Of a stretch of DNA of 7,772 bases, positions 6,428 to 7,772 are shown piece by piece. Every line of letters begins with the position of its first letter. Within the stretch, counting starts at the first letter, position 1. Below the pieces are notes generated by a model. That model saw only the letters and a program-made list of their open reading frames with translations. It was not told where the DNA came from and did not search any database. Source of the DNA: UBA11996 sp964394975 (lineage in GTDB: Bacteria > Chloroflexota > Dehalococcoidia > Lucifugimonadales > UBA826); contig CAYMZR010000094.1 of NCBI GenBank assembly GCA_964394975.1, positions 1 to 7,772 on the forward strand, given 5' to 3'. The position numbers and the translations under genes are program-made.

Positions 6428-7530
6428 GATTGTTTCATAGAATTAACTCTAGGATTCTCAAAAAAAAGAATTTGGAAGATCACTTCTGGCATGGTAGCCA
6501 AAACAAAGCTTTGGAGTCTTTTTTTTCTTTTAGAGCCGCGGCTATTTTTCTAATAGCTTTTTTAGCTATATATATATTTTTTAGGTTTTTTCACATTGAC
6601 TGGGATTCAGCCATAGACACTCTGAGATCATTACATATTGGAAACTATATTGTTGCCTTGATAACTTATTATTTGAGTTTCCTGTTTAGAGGTATGCGAT
6701 GGAAGATAATCGCCCGCAACGCTTCTCAGGCAGATTACGCCGAAGTGCATAGTATTAGACCTAGTCCTGTTATTAGCGGATTTACTAATTTTCGATCCAC
6801 GATTCTTGTTTTGTGTGGATGGTTTGTTAATTCATTAATATGGCTGAGGCTTGGGGACGCCTATAGAGCTCATCGCCTGGGAATAATCTCAAAACTAGGG
6901 TTTTCCTGGGCCCTTGGCACATTGGTTGCTGAGAGAGTCTTAGACATGGCAATAGTTTTTGTGGTCATTCTGTTTTCTCTTATTATGTTTTCCTCGGGAA
7001 TACAGAAGCAGGCAATTCAAATTCTTGTCATTTTTGCAACGATTATTTCCTTTTTACTTGCCGGTTTTATTTTGTTGCTTATATACGGGGAGGATCGGGT
7101 GATTCCATTAATCCCTAGCCGCGGCCGACCGTATTACCTAAAGTTCAAAATGGGGGTACTTAAGAGTTTCAAAGACATTTTAATTATTACAGGGTTGGGT
7201 TTGTTAGCGTGGCTTATGGAAGTCACCAGGATGTTTTTTGTGATCGAATCTTTGAGTATCGAAATCCCTATCTATTTGATACTACTTGCTTCAATGAGCA
7301 ACGCTGTTTTATCCACTTTTCCAACTCCAGGTGGTATTGGATTCGTTGAACCTGGATTGACAGGTATTCTGTTAATATCGGTTGCTAGTTCAGATGCTGC
7401 CTCAATTGCTTTGCTAGATAGATCTATCACTTACCTAAGTATATTGATTTTGGGAGGGCTGGTTTTTTTGTTTCATCAAATTTATTTCAGTAAAGAATTG
7501 GATTCTAGAAACACTGCCGTTTCTTCCTGA
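6424..7530 (+). CDS. Flippase-like membrane protein, LPG_synthase_TM / UPF0104 family
   Basis: A 368-residue multi-pass membrane protein, with about eight hydrophobic segments (roughly 38-56, 73-89, 125-141, 160-189, 196-221, 252-275, 282-320, 333-352). Family marks are RGMRW (89-93), LRLGDAYRAHRLG (141-153), VAERVLDM (168-175) and FPTPGGIGFVEPG (299-311), the last being the most diagnostic. Relatives include the membrane half of MprF, which flips lysyl-phosphatidylglycerol, and stand-alone proteins linked to lipid or lipid-linked sugar handling; no soluble lysyl-transferase domain is present, so lysyl-PG synthesis is not indicated. Compared with usual members, about 16 extra residues seem to lie between RGMRW and LRLGD (near 101-120). 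The start is TTG 6424, overlapping the rsmG stop as TTGA; AAGAGG at 6413-6418 gives 5-base spacing. This suggests translational coupling with rsmG. TTG 6430 is an alternative. Confidence 0.87.
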   Translation: MRLFHRINSRILKKKNLEDHFWHGSQNKALESFFSFRAAAIFLIAFLAIYIFFRFFHIDWDSAIDTLRSLHIGNYIVALITYYLSFLFRGMRWKIIARNASQADYAEVHSIRPSPVISGFTNFRSTILVLCGWFVNSLIWLRLGDAYRAHRLGIISKLGFSWALGTLVAERVLDMAIVFVVILFSLIMFSSGIQKQAIQILVIFATIISFLLAGFILLLIYGEDRVIPLIPSRGRPYYLKFKMGVLKSFKDILIITGLGLLAWLMEVTRMFFVIESLSIEIPIYLILLASMSNAVLSTFPTPGGIGFVEPGLTGILLISVASSDAASIALLDRSITYLSILILGGLVFLFHQIYFSKELDSRNTAVSS

Positions 7531-7606
7531 ATAAATCAATATCGGCATATAAAAATGGAGTAAAGTGGGGATAAAGAAAAATTAGCGATAAATAAGCATT
7601 ATATTA

Positions 7607-7635
7607 TTGACTTGGAGACAGAACATTAATAGACT
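7607..7635 (+). promoter_or_regulatory. Candidate sigma70-type promoter for the gene starting at 7714
   Basis: TTGACT (7607-7612) matches the -35 consensus in five of six positions and TAGACT (7630-7635) the -10 in four of six, with 17 bases between them. It lies about 80 bases upstream of the next start codon, in the 183-base AT-rich spacer 7531-7713 that shows no terminator, RNA gene or other coding region I can support. Confidence 0.35.
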
Positions 7636-7713
7636 TCACCCGTATAGACAACAATTATCATGATCGAGCATATTTAATCATAATGGCAAATATATCTTTG
7701 GAGGGGATTCAAA

Positions 7714-7772
7714 ATGACCTTAAAAGAGATTCATCATACGGTAAAAAGGCCAGGAAGGACACAGGATCATGA
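7714..7772 (+). CDS. 5' end of an unidentified gene, truncated by the window
   Basis: ATG 7714 is preceded by a strong ribosome site, GGAGGGG at 7700-7706, with 7-base spacing. The frame is open for the remaining 19 codons (MTLKEIHHTVKRPGRTQDH) and runs off the end. Too little is present to name a family. A second ATG at 7683 in another frame would give a complete 29-residue peptide ending in TGA at 7770-7772, but it has no ribosome site of its own; the spacing evidence favours 7714. Confidence 0.6.
   Translation, partial: MTLKEIHHTVKRPGRTQDH

Noticed and set aside
7507..7524. AGAAAC-ACTGCC-GTTTCT hairpin at the end of the flippase gene as a terminator
   Set aside because: The stem is short and weak, lies inside the coding sequence and is not followed by a T-run.
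7683..7772. A complete 29-residue ORF ending exactly at the window edge
   Set aside because: It has no ribosome site; the strong GGAGGGG inside it is well placed for ATG 7714 in a different frame.

Overview
The window is an AT-rich (roughly 40% GC by eye) bacterial chromosomal segment with eight recognisable genes and the start of a ninth. No mobile element, CRISPR array, rRNA or tRNA is visible. The LprG-type lipoprotein beside a P55-like 14-helix transporter, and the surface protein with an anti-sigma-K-like domain, suggest an uncultured, possibly marine Chloroflexota or a relative. That placement is an inference with low confidence.

Left part, plus strand (1-1907): the 3' two thirds of homoserine dehydrogenase with its ACT domain, then a 111-residue Spx/ArsC-family protein, then a short-chain dehydrogenase, with gaps of 25 and 40 bases. 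The middle gene is the most interesting item. Its frame has an in-frame TGA at codon 12, exactly where ArsC/Spx proteins carry the catalytic cysteine, followed by Cys15. An 8-bp hairpin with a GGA loop lies 23 bases after the TGA, as expected for a bacterial SECIS element. I read it as a selenocysteine-containing (UxxC) Spx/ArsC-like protein; a conventional gene caller would truncate it to an 81-residue fragment starting at 815.

Middle part, minus strand (5394 down to 1945): a secreted, C-terminally membrane-anchored surface protein, then a strong bidirectional-type terminator, then an LppX/LprAFG-family lipoprotein and, 17 bases on, a DHA2-type MFS transporter. The last two resemble the mycobacterial LprG-Rv1410c (P55) lipid-export pair and probably work together at the cell envelope.

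Right part, plus strand (5654-7772): rsmG (16S rRNA m7G527 methyltransferase) overlaps by 4 bases a TTG-started flippase-like (LPG_synthase_TM/UPF0104) membrane protein. After a 183-base spacer with a promoter candidate, a new gene starts at 7714 and runs off the window.
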